DNA from: Annona cherimola
Lineage: Eukaryota; Streptophyta; Magnoliopsida; Magnoliales; Annonaceae
DNA length: 64,000 bases
Direction: 5' to 3'
Assembly: GCA_030490835.1 (NCBI GenBank)
Contig: CM059972.1
Span: forward strand, 15,725,764-15,789,763
A program made the translations under genes and the position numbers. A model generated the notes under the pieces. The model did no database searches. It saw nothing but the letters and a program-made list of their open reading frames with translations, and was not told the origin of the DNA. Shown here piece after piece: positions 1-13,200 of the stretch (position 1 is its first letter; every line of letters begins with the position of its first letter).

Positions 1-102
1 TCCCAACCCAGAATAAAAATAGGGTCAAACGAAATTTTAAAAGGTAAGGTCATTATTGGGTAAACCTTAACCCAGTACGACCCGTCCCGATTCACACCCC
101 TA
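1..102. mobile_element. Right end of a hAT-type non-autonomous element, cut by the window edge
   Basis: The stretch ends in CCCGATTCACACCCCTA, the reverse complement of the TAGGGGTG...CGGG terminus seen on the complete hAT-type element at 58440-58928. The left terminus lies outside the window, so no target-site duplication can be checked. Assignment rests on the terminal motif and the GGGTC-rich subterminal sequence. Confidence 0.5.
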
Positions 103-502
103 GTACCCACACATACATATAACGATAAGCTTGAAATTAAATGAATTAATGAACAAAAGAGAGAAAAATAGGATTAAAAACGAATTAATTAAAAAATAAC
201 TTAACGCATAAAATGATCGAAATGAAGTAAAATTTGGTGTTACATATATGATCATGCATGAAAAGGAAGAGTAAAACGATTGCATTAGTACAAGGATTAC
301 AAGAAACGGGCCAACCCTAGCCTGTGTATGGATTTCTCATGCACAAATTAAATTGTACTGTCCGGATCATGCATTTGCATGCTAATATCCATTTTATTTC
401 CATTTATAAGTCATCAGAAAGCCCACTTAATTATATTGGTTCACGTGATCATATATTGAAATATATATACAAGTAATTACATGGAGCAAGATGTATAAAA
501 AC

Positions 503-1980
503 CTGGAAGCCAAATAAGGTGATGGTGGCGATGCCAGTCCAGGAATGCAAGGTGACTACTTGCGGAGCTTGGATCCGATCGTGGTACTTGAACACAGCGT
601 AGATCCCAACAGCTCCCATCACCACACTGCTTTGAAGAAGGATCATGTGGACCAGCTTTCCAAAACCATGCTTTTTAGCCGGGATTATCTTGTACAACAT
701 TATTGCTGTAAGCTCAACAATTTCCGATTAAATTAAACAGCCCTAGCTAGCTCCATTGATAAACAATGCTCAAGAAACAGTAATTAGAAGTATTGGCCCT
801 TAATTATTTAATTAATTTTCATCTCTTCAACTCAAACCAATATTATTAACGTATATAGATACGGCCCGAAGGCTAGCGCACATGCTTATGACTATTTTAT
901 TAACTAAAATACACTGTCGGCATGATGGAAGCCCCCTGTCATGGTTAAGGCAAGGCTTTTCTATTGGGTGATGTGATTTATAATATTATGCGGAAGTTAA
1001 TGCGTTTCTGTTAGGTATTGCGATGTAAAAATTAAAATTTTTGGCTCCCGATAGAACATAAGAAATCGGATACATTGGGCAGGGAAAACAGGCTTTGCAG
1101 ACCGTGATAATTAATTCCAGTTATGTATTCACTTGGTTTGCACATTTTCTTTAAATAACACTTACATGTCATAGATTATTGTTAATTATTTGATTTGATC
1201 ATGGAAACGAAAGCATAATAAATTAGTAATTCATGTTTATTTTCAACAAACAAACTCAGTGGTGAAATCAGTTGTAAAAACGAGCAACAGGAACAGGACG
1301 TTGTACCTTCTCCAGCTGCCACAGCAAACCCAAGAAACATGAGAAACGGGTGTACCTGAAAGTAAGGAATTGAAGCTCTAGTAACTCATTAGTTTGCGGG
1401 CAATATCCAAATGGCCTCAGCCCAAGCTTCGCTGGTCGAAACCATTCAAATGGTGAGACCCACTTGGCAAGCCAATTATTGAAGTAGCCTTTGGTTTTTA
1501 ATTAATTCCTGAATAAACAAAGAGTTTTACATATACCCATCTAATTAATGGAAATATATACATATTAGTGGGAGCGAACACCCATCTCTTCACATACTAA
1601 TTCGAATATGAACTTATTGTCAAATAAAATAGGTTTTTCCCTCCATAAGAATCAGATGTGAAAATGAAGGGAACCCATAAAAGGAATATCAATTTTTGAC
1701 ACATTCCGTTCCATTTTTTAGAATCTTACGAAAGGATGAATAAATTGCAGTAGCTTAATTCAGGCTGAGCGATGCTTTAACCAGTTGGGAATTGACTTAC
1801 ATTGAAGATATGAGCATCCTCATCAGAATTGAGGTTGATGCCCCCACGAAAATGGAACAACCACACAAGCATGAGAATCAAGGCGACGATGCCGAAAAAG
1901 TGTGCAGCTGCGAATGCCGCCACCGTTGCCGATGGCTGCAAAACAGAGCGGTCGAATATAGCCATGGCATGTTTTGTCAC
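503..1980 (-). CDS. CYB561: Cytochrome b561-type transmembrane ascorbate oxidoreductase (5' three exons, partial)
   Basis: The family comprises di-heme membrane proteins that pass electrons from cytosolic ascorbate across a membrane, typically to monodehydroascorbate or ferric iron. Exons read on the minus strand: 1801-1980 (60 codons), 1307-1355, 503-705. Donors are AAT|GTAAGT, GAAG|GTACAA and CAG|GTTTTT; acceptors end in TTTCAG and CTTACAG, and the phases agree. Exon 1 encodes a first membrane helix followed by HFRGGINLNSDEDAHIFN. Exon 2 encodes VHPFLMFLGFAVAAGE, the conserved histidine helix. Exon 3 contains KLVHM and TLHSW. Three of the four expected heme-ligand histidines are therefore visible; the fourth (PWH region) should be on a later exon. 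No such exon is found at 1-502, so the gene runs off the left edge or is truncated. Start could be the Met at 1980 or the in-frame Met at 1965. Exact family member not determined. Confidence 0.85.
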
Positions 1981-2022
1981 GACCGTTCCTAGTTGTCTTT
2001 TTTATACTGACAGTATAATTAA

Positions 2023-2353
2023 TAGGCTAGCTCGGTTGGTGGCTGTCGGTGGCACAAAAATGTGCGCTGGCAGCAGGGAGGTTCGAATCGCGCTGCGGGC
2101 GGAAAATGCGCTGCGGGCGGAAAATTTAGTGGGAGCAGAAATGTGGTCTCCCGGATGGTGGAGCGTGGGAGCTGGTGGTCTCCCAGGTGGTTGTTGGAAA
2201 CTATGTCTTCCTTATTCTTTCGTGGAGCTGTGTCTCCAGATTTCTTTGGGATATGTGTGTCCCTTATATTTGTAAGAATATCTCAGATCTTTAAATATAA
2301 TGTGTTGAGATACATGTAAATTGTACCAATCAAAAAAAAAAAAAAAAAAAAAA
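2023..2353 (+). mobile_element. tRNA-derived SINE with poly(A) tail
   Basis: A box-A-like TAGCTCGGTTGG lies near 2032 and a box-B-like GGTTCGAATC near 2080, the RNA polymerase III internal promoter spacing expected of a tRNA-derived SINE head. The element ends in a run of more than 20 A (about 2331-2353). It lies about 45 bp upstream of the cytochrome b561 start codon, inside its likely 5' UTR or promoter. No convincing target-site duplication was found. Its 3' region does not match the SINE family at 36.4, 49.3 and 62.3 kb. Confidence 0.75.
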
Positions 2354-2936
2354 TATGCAGCTGGTTTTAGTCTTGTAGATGTAGATGCCGTTCGCTTGGA
2401 TTGGAAGAGGCCACAATCCACCCAAAATTTGTGGTGATCCATTAACCAGCTAGTGAGCTTGATTTGAAGTGCATTGATTAGATCATGGCAGTGCGTATTT
2501 TGGGCCAGTTTGGTTTGGGAAAAGGAAATGAAAACAAAAGGGAAATTATTAGAACGTTTGGTCAATAAGTGAAATAGATCAAATCTAATTATTTGAAATG
2601 TAGCAAATAATTAAGAAAAGTAAAATTCTTATGAGATAGTACGTCTGAAAACGTCTACCACCCTGCATATAGGAAATAGAAGTCATTCTTCTCTTTCTTC
2701 TGGCATGGGCAAAAAGCAAACCAAAACACATGAAACAGCAGGTCGCCCCACTTACACTGGTGTACTAAATAGTAACCAACGGGACCGATCAGATTCCAAG
2801 GAAGCTCTTCCTCGGTTTAATATTTTGATCAGCTCGCCCCACTTCGCACCGTGCTCACACTGGATTCTAATGATTAAGACCACAGGTTACTAGGAAATTT
2901 CCCAACGAATCGGTTTCCTAGAATCATGGCCGCCCA
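2354..2936. other. Gene-free stretch
   Basis: AT-rich sequence between a SINE and a hAT-type element. Short open frames here lack family resemblance, splice context or codon bias. Nothing else supported. Confidence 0.5.
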
Positions 2937-3509
2937 CAGGTGTAACGGATCGGGTTAGACGGGTTTCAACCTAATTATAATCTTAACTCATTTAAAATAT
3001 CTCAACTCTAATTCATTTATTAATATTTAAAAAACCTCAACTTTAACCCATTTACAATACATTTAACAAACAGATTGGCGGGTTGTATTACAGACGATCC
3101 AAAAGCCTAGGCTCTAGCAAACGATGATCTAGCAGGAAGAAACAGAAAGGTGTTTTCAGCATATGATAAACGAAAATAGTGTAGTAACGAGAAAAAAGAA
3201 TTATGACAGTAATAGGAAAATAAAAAATTAATGACAAAAAGAAGAGATTGCAGAGAAAAATAGTCCAGAAATTTGCATTTATATATATATATATATAATT
3301 TTAATGGGTTAAACGAGTTAAATGAGTAAAACAAGTTACTAAACAGATTGGCGGGTTATAAAATTTCAACCCTAATCTGTTTATTTAATTAAATAATTGA
3401 ACAGACTGGCGGATCATAACTCATTTATTCAAAAATATCAACCCAAATCTATTTATAAATGAGTTAAACGAGCAGATTATCAGATTAACCATGACCATTA
3501 ATACTCCTA
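2937..3509. mobile_element. hAT-type non-autonomous element (family H2), about 573 bp
   Basis: Termini are CAGGTGTAACGG on the left and, reading inward from the right, TAGGAGTATTAATGG. The body alternates AAC(C)CATTTA and GGCGGGTT motifs. It is the same family, in opposite orientation, as the element at 21214-24007, whose length without its nested insertions is about 575 bp. Flanks GCCGCCCA and GCCGCCAA resemble an 8-bp duplication, but two extra bases at the right end make this uncertain. Confidence 0.6.
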
Positions 3510-4252
3510 TTGCCGCCAACCATAAAATGTCCTTGCAACCTGCAAGCGGATGAAGTGCATGAGTCGTGGCACCACTCAACCCCATATATGTCAACTTCAC
3601 CTGTTTCCAACTGCTCGCGAGTTTAATTCAGTAGTCGCAGTCCCCACCCACACACACAGATCCAAACGTTGCCAAAACGAGCAATGGCTCATTCTCTCAA
3701 ATCATAACAGTCAACGAGTTCCCTCCAAAGATCCAAAATGGTTTTCAAAAGCTACAGAAGTATTTTGCCATTCATTCATTTTGATGCAAGCACCAGCATG
3801 CAAGACTGGGCAGACGTGCAAGACTGGGCAGACAAGAAGGAATGGTGGGACTCCGATAGCGTGTAACAGGAAGCTACATTTCCTTGCCAGAGAGTTCCAA
3901 TAACACAAATGCCGGAGGATGCAAGAGCAGGATCTGAGGGCAATGACCAAAACTTGGGAAGACGACTTTTATTCGTATCGATAAAGGCATCATCGTAACA
4001 AAATCTTCATATACACAAACTACAATCTCCCCGTTGAGAGTCAATGCACAGTCTGCACTTCCAAAGCCGCCCAGGCCCTAACAGCCGACCCCGATACCAG
4101 CCTTTATTCATACATGTGATGTGGATGCACCATGAGGCTAACTTGCATCCATCATGGGCAACCACACAAACCAGACTCGTCTAAGCTCATCTTTTGGGCC
4201 TTGAAATAAACATAGCTTACCTCTCTATGAACCCAACCAAAGGCCAACACTA
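3510..4252. other. 3' flank and likely 3' UTR of the XLG gene
   Basis: On the minus strand, downstream of the XLG stop codon, candidate AATAAA poly(A) signals lie at 4113-4118 and 3968-3973. No recognisable gene. The small open frames on both strands here show no family features. Confidence 0.4.
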
Positions 4253-7200
4253 TCATTCCTGCCTTACGTAGGGTAATGAGCTCAAATCTGTGCTGTAAAA
4301 TGATTCCGCCATAGCTCCATAGATGTTCTCATCCTTTTCATCATCCCACTTGAGGACCTCCCTTATGTACTTGAACGCCTCATCAACTGTGCTTCGCTCA
4401 CGAGCCCGCATCTGCCATACGAAAAGTTTCCGGTTGGTGATTGAAACATAAAGGTCCTTGAACTTCATCGCCACATAGTAGTAAGCCTGGCTTGCCAGCG
4501 ACTGGCTACTGTTGTGGGGCCTCACTGGGCTGAAATCTTCAAACCACTCGCAAACAGTCAAGGGGGCTTGGTTTATCTTCTCTTCAAAAGCATCATATTT
4601 GTTAAGTAGGAGCACAAATGGCATCTCCCTGAAAGAAGGATGCTTCACAATGCTCTCAAAAAGGTCCCTGCTCGCCAGCATTTTGTTTTGGAGTGGACCT
4701 GTACCTTGTGCCCACAGCTGATCATAGTCGCTGAGAGAAACACAGAACACCACAGCTCGCACATCTTCAAACATGTCAAGCCATTTGCATCCTTCATGAA
4801 GTCCTTTAGCATTGACTCTTATCAACTGGTATCTGTGACAGCATTAAAGCAGAAACAAAAAACAACAAAAAAACAGTATTCAAAAAAAAAAAAAAAAAAA
4901 AAACAACAACAACAACGAAAGAGTTGAAGACTGACAAAACATAAAGAACTATCACAACAGAAGCTGAGAACAGGTAAAACATAAAGAAATATCACAGCAG
5001 AACCAACAACAAACAGAGTTTTTTTATTTCAATAAATTCACCCTGCAATTAATTTATAACTTGTGGGATTTTTTCTTGAATTTATCTGTGTTCTAACTTC
5101 TAGCCTGTGTATCAATCATAATGTCAGATCACATGAAATAAGCAAGAATCCTCTTTCCATCTGGAAATTTCTATACTGGCTGTACAAATCTTCAATTTTC
5201 ATATCTTAAAACTAAAACTGAGCACATTTACTTCCCTCATCATATGGCCACACAGAGCAGGAGGAAATGTTGGTTGCACTGTATGAAATTAAAACAAATA
5301 AAAGAATGCAGCTGTTCCCAGCAGTGATAATTTTCTTCAAAGAATCAAACGACAAAACTGTGGAGACTCAACTATTGCTCCGAAAGTTATGAATGACACC
5401 ATGCCAAAGGTTAAATATTCTGAGCCTCAAGGCCGTAATCACACCCACTATAGACTCAGTCAACCTGAAGCATACATAATGCATGTCAACCTGCAATTAA
5501 AAATCTTGATATCATCATCATCATAGGTTGTTTTCTGCCTATGTAGGGTCAGCTCCATGGATTTTGTTGCACCATTCTTTACAATCATGAACTATGTCTT
5601 CAGTAATCTCTAAAGTTTTCATATCTTCGATAATCACTGTTATCGACATTTTTTGGAGGTCTTCTTCTCATTATGTTTTCTATTTGAATAAACTCAACTC
5701 TCTTGACCAGTGCCATTTGAAGCCTCCATTTAACATAGTTAAACCACCTTACTCTTACTTTACTTCATTTTATTACCTACAGGCTTCACCTTTTGATCAT
5801 CTTAAATTACTTCATTTCTAATTTTATCTTTTTCTCGTTTTACCACTCATCCACTTTAATATTCTCATTTTTGCTACACTCATTTTATGTATATGTCAAA
5901 ACCCATGTCCTAACTTTTAAAATCATGACTTGCCACCATAAAATCAAATTTCATGGCAAGACACACATATTAATCATCGTAGGCAAGCTCACCCAAGCAA
6001 GGTGGGCCCCTGCAAACACTAATACTAAGCTTTTAGCCCCTTCAACTTGTGATTGCTCTCTCTATACTCCAAGCTTGTTTCTCTGGTCTCATTTCCACAA
6101 AAGTTGGGGCATCATCTGATTCTGCACTGAGGAAATTTTACTGCTCAGAGTTGATGATACAGGAATGTTGATGCCTCAAACTTGGATAGTCATATATTTA
6201 TATGACACAAGAGAAGAGGGTATGAATTCAAGTCCCAGCACACTTAGAAGCTGGAGCCTTTTAACTGCATGTGATGGTCAATCATAAGTTCTCCAGTCTC
6301 ATTACAGTATTCTGACCATCCAACTTGACCCACCAACTGAGACATCATTTTTCAATTTTCACAATCCATCAACTGATCAATAAATAGCCTCACCTGAAAA
6401 ATGAGATACTGTTGTGTCATAACAATGACATGGTGGTCTGCAATCTCAAATAAAATGTCCACATCAGGTGGCCTGAAAGTTCCATCAAGTTGAAAAGGAA
6501 GAAAAACACCATGTCTTTCGACCTGAGCACTATAGACATAACAAGTATAGGATGAGAAGCATATTTACTTCATGGGTGGAGGTGGACATTCATAATTTTC
6601 TGAGTACACCTCAGACATTGGACTTCGATCATCCAATGAAAACTCAATAAATGCCAGACCATTGCCCTGGGTCACCCCTTCAGCATACACAATGTCCTTC
6701 TCAGAGGGCTCATACTCATTGCTTGAAATCTCAATGGCCTACATAACAAAAGAAGAAAAACTGAATGCCATGATCGAAAGGTTCAACTGAACCTTAAGGT
6801 GAAAATGTTAGGTGTTATAAGGTACACTGATATTTAAAGACTGTTAACAGCAATATCAGTAAGACAATACCAGTACTGCAAGCCTGTACCTTTAAAGGTG
6901 CACAATATATCTGCATTTCACTGATAATATCCCTGATATTTTGTTCTGTTATGAGCACTAGAAATATCAATAACAGCCGTTAAGTAAATGTTACCAAGAA
7001 TATAGGACCTACTATGACAGTATTATCAAAAACAGTGGATCAAAGAATCTGATACATGCAAAATTCAAGCAAATGACATTTCATTTAAAACTGTATTTGC
7101 AGATGTCAAAATAACTAAAACCAAAACTGCATTTTGATTGTAAGTTAGAACAAGATACTAATAATGCATGGTTTCTTATCACTAGTTAGTTTAGCTTTCC

Positions 7201-10200
7201 ATTAGCATTTATCAGCGTATCAATCAATATTATATTCTCCTTTCCAGTGTTACTGACAATATACATCATGATTCGGGTAAAAAACAAACTGCTTAATAGT
7301 CCAAGAGTGTTCAGCTCCACAAATTAGTTCAAGCATTCCGATTTTTTGTATTTCAACATCATCATCATAAGTCATTTCCCACCTAGGTGGGATCGGCTGC
7401 ATGGATTCTGTTGGGTCATTCTTGACGAAATTAGTTCAAGCATTCCAATTTTTTGTATTTGAAAACCAATATATGAAAGGGATAATGACATGTAAGATTT
7501 CTTAAATGACAAAAAACCAGGTTTTGTGTGTGGAAAAAATGAGGAAAAAAGTTTTGATTGAAAAGTCTTTGAAAATGGGAGAAAGTGATATGATATGACA
7601 GGGGTAATGATGAGAAGTAAAAAGAATAAAGTTAAAATAGATAGAGTAGTTGTATTCAAAAAATTTTGATAGGGTAGTTGTACAAAAAGATGTGAAGAAA
7701 TTATTGAAAAATAAGGTAATCATATAAAAGGATGCGAAGAAATTATTGGAAAATAAAGTAGAAGTAGAGGGCAAAAGCTTTTTGGTGGAAATTTTTTTTC
7801 TTCATTCCCAAACGCTAATGTCCTAAATTCTTCAGCTCCAAGAAATCTATAGACATCTGCATGATTGGAGTCAACAGAAATAGGATAATACATGGTCTTC
7901 ACACAAAAAGCATTTCTATACAGCTGAAAGTTGAGAATTTAAAAGAAAGGGCGAAAGGAGGGAAAGCAACCGGAAGGAATGAAAGAGCATGTTACTAAAA
8001 GCTCATAAACCAGATACATAGACTGAGTAAACACAGTGGCACATATTAAACATACTGGAAAGACCATTTTCAGGGGCAAACCGTTTCAGTATGGTAAAAT
8101 TCCTCAACAAATTCAAATTTGTGTTAAGCACAAAATCATTGAAGGGAAATACTTCAGTGGTACCAATGCGCCATCCCCATTCTGTGCCAACCTTGATGAT
8201 GAATCAAAATATTACCTGATCTGTTTAAAATCAATTACTTAACTAGGAAACCAAGTTTAATCCAAATCACAGGTTTGAATGTCAATGCATAAATCAACAT
8301 AATAAAATGGTTTATTTATATATCAATGTCAATTCTGTATATTCAACAATTAAACTGTCTAAAACATCATTCTAACATAGATAAATGATTTCATAAATTA
8401 TTATTACATTCTAATAACCTACGAATCAAACTAAGCATCTTTCATAATTTACACATGATCATACACATTTTAAAGTATGTATGGCCCACCCAAGAATTTG
8501 ATTGAAATAATTTTTGGTGTCATGTTAAAACAAATGATATTAAACAAAATAAACGGAGAAGATTCTGGTTCAATCATAAAAGTGAGACCAAAATAGGGTC
8601 GTGGTACATGAAATATTCAGTTCTATCTCTACCACTGAAGTATATCCCAACATTAAATGCAAATATCAGAAAATAAAAGTAAATAGGACAGCAGGAAATA
8701 TGGAATCAACAGAATTTTCCAATAACTGAAACAAATTCAAAGCATAAGAAATTGTACCCGATCCAAGAAATAATCAGCAACATCAGGAAGAAAATGCAAC
8801 TCAGCCTTTCTCTTGTATGTTTCTTGAATGGCAGGATCCCTCCAAACTTCATCCACAACTGGTGCATACTCACGTGTTGCAGCAGGGAAAAAGGCTTCCA
8901 AGTCCCCCATTGCCATAATTTCCAAAAGCCAGTCAGAAAAATGCTTCAATCTTTGGTTTATAGAATAGATGCTCCATTTGCTTTCCTCACTTCCATTTTC
9001 CCCTGATTGCAATTTCACTGTGAATCATTACAACCTCCTTGGAGGTAAAACTGCTCTCCAATTATATAAATGGGGCCATCATGATCAGGGCATACCATCA
9101 TTGACTACCAATCTTTGCGATGCTATTGCTCAATGCTCATGCTATCCATTGGAATGATGTAGCAAACACATTCTTTGACATGTCTATCAAAGATCCTAGC
9201 CTAGGGACGGCATGAACTGAGCAGCACGTGTGGGTACCAAATAGAATGGTCAGTAGCACATTGATGTGGATGCGATACGCATATTTTCTAGTATTTGACA
9301 ACCAATGTAACACATATGTTAGATACTCAGATTTACAATTTACTCATTGTGTTATTTTATCATTTTTACAATAAAATCTTTCCTGTGAACTCAACTATTG
9401 AAATTGCAAATCAAATATTGAGTCTTGATGATTAACAACCAAATTGAAATAATTTGAGGGCCTACTAATTTCATTTGGATCATCTGCATGCAAGGTAAAA
9501 ACTTAACAATCAAAGAGCAAACAACTAAAGTCACACCCATAGTTGACTCCATATGCGACTTGGGTGAAGTCGTACTCTAAGTCGACTTCAAAAGCAACCT
9601 CAAATGAAGATTTCGAGACAGTTTTGGAGGTAAAATGCAGAGGTGAAGTCACACTCGAAGTCGACCTCATTCCACGACTTCTAAGAAGCAAAGGAAGGAT
9701 AAAGCTGTTGTAAGGAAAAACCAACATAAAGTCACACCCTAAAGTAGACCTTGTTCCATAACTTCGAATAAGCAAAGGATTAAGCTAATGTACGGAAAAG
9801 TCAACTTAAAGTTGCCCACAAAGTCGACCTCGCATACAACTTAGGTAAGTCACATCTAAAGTCGACCCTACGTGCAACTTTGAAGACAACTCACAAAGAA
9901 GGAAGTTAAAATGAAGAAAACAGTTATTGAAACCTAAAGGGAAGTCGACCTCACATGCAACTTGAGTGAAGTCTCGCCCAAAGTCAACCCCATGTGTGAC
10001 TTGAAAAACAACAATTTGAAGATCAAGTTTGCTGTGAAGAAATTTCAAGATGAATTCAACACCTAAGTCGATCTCAAATGTGACTTGGGTGAGGTCATTA
10101 GTCAAGTCGACTTCACATATGATTTCTATCGTAACGGTTATAAAATTTTCCAACATTGGCACATTAAGAGTGTGTTTGGCAATGTTTAAAAAATGTCAAC

Positions 10201-13200
10201 TTAAAACTTTTCAATTTAAAACTTTTCACTCTCCATAACTATCATTTTTTTTGTTCAGCACTTCACATTTTCCTATACAACTACCCTTTTTTCAATCATG
10301 TCTACATAACTAATCTATCTATTTTACCTTTATCTTCTTTACTTCTTATCATTACCCTTATCATATCACATCATTTTACAACTTTTACTCTTCAAAACTT
10401 TTCATCAAAAATTTTATCCATTCCCAAAATACACCCTAAATACACATCACCTACCCATAAGCATTCAAAATCTTCTTAAGACTATAAATAACCCATCAAG
10501 TGGAGTAAATAAAGCTAGCTAAAACATTTTATTGCCCTTTCAACTACTCATCTACTAGCATTCAAAGCTCCATTGAAGAAAACTCAAACTCTCAAGTTCA
10601 TTATAAAAGTCATAAAGTTCAACTCACTTCTTTCTCTACTCAAAGAGCTCGTCGTGCTGCAACAATCTATACATATTGTAAAGTGTATTTTTTTTATTTA
10701 ATCATTTATTGTGTAAACTGATACTTAGCTTAGTGTTGGAGACCAAGGTCAAATTGTGTAAATAAGCAGAAATTTGGTTTGAGTAGTATTCACCAACTAC
10801 TTGTGTTATTCTATAAAAGGTACCCTAGCAGAAGCTCTAAATTGTATTTGAAAAGTAACAAGTGGAACTCAAGAAATAAGGAGTGTGTACTTGGAAGAGT
10901 AGAGTATGAAGGTTATCTGAACCACTATAAAAATTCTCCATAGCCTCTTGTGCATTTGATTTTCATTGCTATTGTTCTCTATACATTTCATTCAAAGAGA
11001 TTTGATATAAGCAAGCGTTAATATTCTCTGCAAAAAAAATTTACATATCAAATCTACCTCTCCTCTATTGGGTAAAGTCACCTATTCAAGACCAACATCT
11101 ACTACACTACACACCCCACTCCCATTATCCAAATAAAACCTAAGCTTCAACTGAGAATTAACTTGATCCCAACTCCCCATAAAACTACCAATTGGTCTGA
11201 TGGAACATAACTACATATCTAAAAGAGCATGGATACTAACAAATCATCCTGAATGTCTGACTGGTCTCCAACCGCCAGACAATGGCACAACCTTACCCAA
11301 ATCCAAACCGCACACGATAATGCAAGTGCGAGGCAAATAGGATTGATTCTGACAAATATTGCAGTAGATATGAGCCTGCTAAAGAAGATTGGTATAACTG
11401 TAGCACTCTAAGCCCAAGTTGCAGTTTCCAACAAGTTACAGTTTCCAAGACATCCCTAGTACACCACACAACTAAGGAAGTTGCAGAAACTAATATAACC
11501 ATAGATGTGCATTCTGAGTTGCCAAAGTGTGTACTCACGTGTGGGATTGTTGTAGAAGATTAAACTGATGGATAGAGAAAGCAAACTATGCTATAAATTG
11601 CTCACCAATTGATACCCAAGGTAACCAAAGAATTAAGCACGAGATTTGAGATGTAAACAACCAAAAACTGAAGATTAGGCTTGCAGGGTGCAATTCAAAG
11701 TTGTTGCTGCTACAAGTGCTGGGAAACGAGATCGCAAAAAATAAAAGAGGTGTAAATCGGACACGGATTCTGATACATCTAACTTTTCACATAGCAAAGT
11801 TTAGTTAGAGTTTGATGCTTGAGCAATCGGATGACAAATAGTAAAATAGAAGTCAAATCAGAATGATGTTACAAGCAGTAAATCAACTAGCTATACAGAA
11901 TTAGAATCTGGCATGATAGTCCATAACACAAAGGGATCCCTGTGTGAAATTTTAAAGATCTTTCAAACCTAATGTATGTGTAGCATAATTACACAACAAC
12001 TGGGTCATTCATCCACAAATATCATGTCATCCTGACAAAAGAAATCGGAAAGGCCAAAATGGATTGTGTTTCATCTGTACCTGGACCAGAAACCTCATGC
12101 AAAAAACTTCTCCTTCCATCCAAATCCTCCTCTTCAAAATGCTCTCGTCCCTCAAGCAATATACTTAGATATTTGTACATATTGCTTTGAATCATGAGTT
12201 TAACACCCTGCAGCTCTTCCATAGAGAACTTGTTCCCGTATAGAAACTTTGTCTGGAAAACAGGGGAAACAATGATGATTTTATTGCTAAAAGAGGGAAG
12301 AAATTAACTCAAGCCAAGAAAAACTAGTTGCATAGATTATAGGCTTTCATTGCGTAAGAGGCCTCAGCCACAAAAATTTAGCCAGCTTTTTGGAATGCTA
12401 GCTTTGTATTTTATATATAAAGATTCTTGATGTTGAATTGAAGTGGTTCTATCTTGTCAAGATGCCATTTATTGAGAAGGTCATGCCTAATGAGCATTAT
12501 CGAAAGCTAAAATCAACTCCAAAGCTCAAGAAAATGTCTTCCTAAAACGAACAAGCTGCTAGCCACTGCCTGGAATAACTTGCTTTCATCATATTTTGCA
12601 ATACGTTAAGTAGGGATGTATAACCTACATCTGATGAACACTCATGAAGTTAAAATCTGCATAAATCAATTCAAATAGGAATACCTGCTTGAAGACGGTG
12701 CTGGTCCCTGAGCCTTCTAAACCAAGTAGAAGAAGTTTCTGAACTCTTCTTGGTTCTAAATAGTCTGGCACAGACCTATTGGAAAGCATATTCGAGTCTT
12801 CTTTCAGTCCAGGAATATTTCCAGGAGGTATAGGCAATGAGAATAAAGAACAGATTAGACGAGTTGATGCCTGCATAGCAAAGACCACATAGCAAGTTCC
12901 TAAGAAAAGAAAACATAAATATGTAAGATAAGTACTTCCATGGCTAATCAGGAAAAAAACTACAAGGTTATACACCAATGAAGTCTAGATACAATGCATC
13001 TGCAAGGGATGCAGCCTCCTATCATGTGAGCTACGGAGATAAAAAGAGTATGGACCATGGTATTGACTGGGCTACAGAGATAAAATGAGTATGACCATGG
13101 TATTGATCATCAACTGTCTATGAACCAATGGTAATGGCCACCCACTGTCTGCATTGGGTCTATAGATCATCACAAACTGGATGAAAGAAAGTTGGGTATG

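Noticed and set aside
3550..3950. Frames of 117 and 79 codons downstream of XLG
   Set aside because: Overlapping antisense frames with no similarity to any family I know and no splice or promoter context. Treated as 3' flank.
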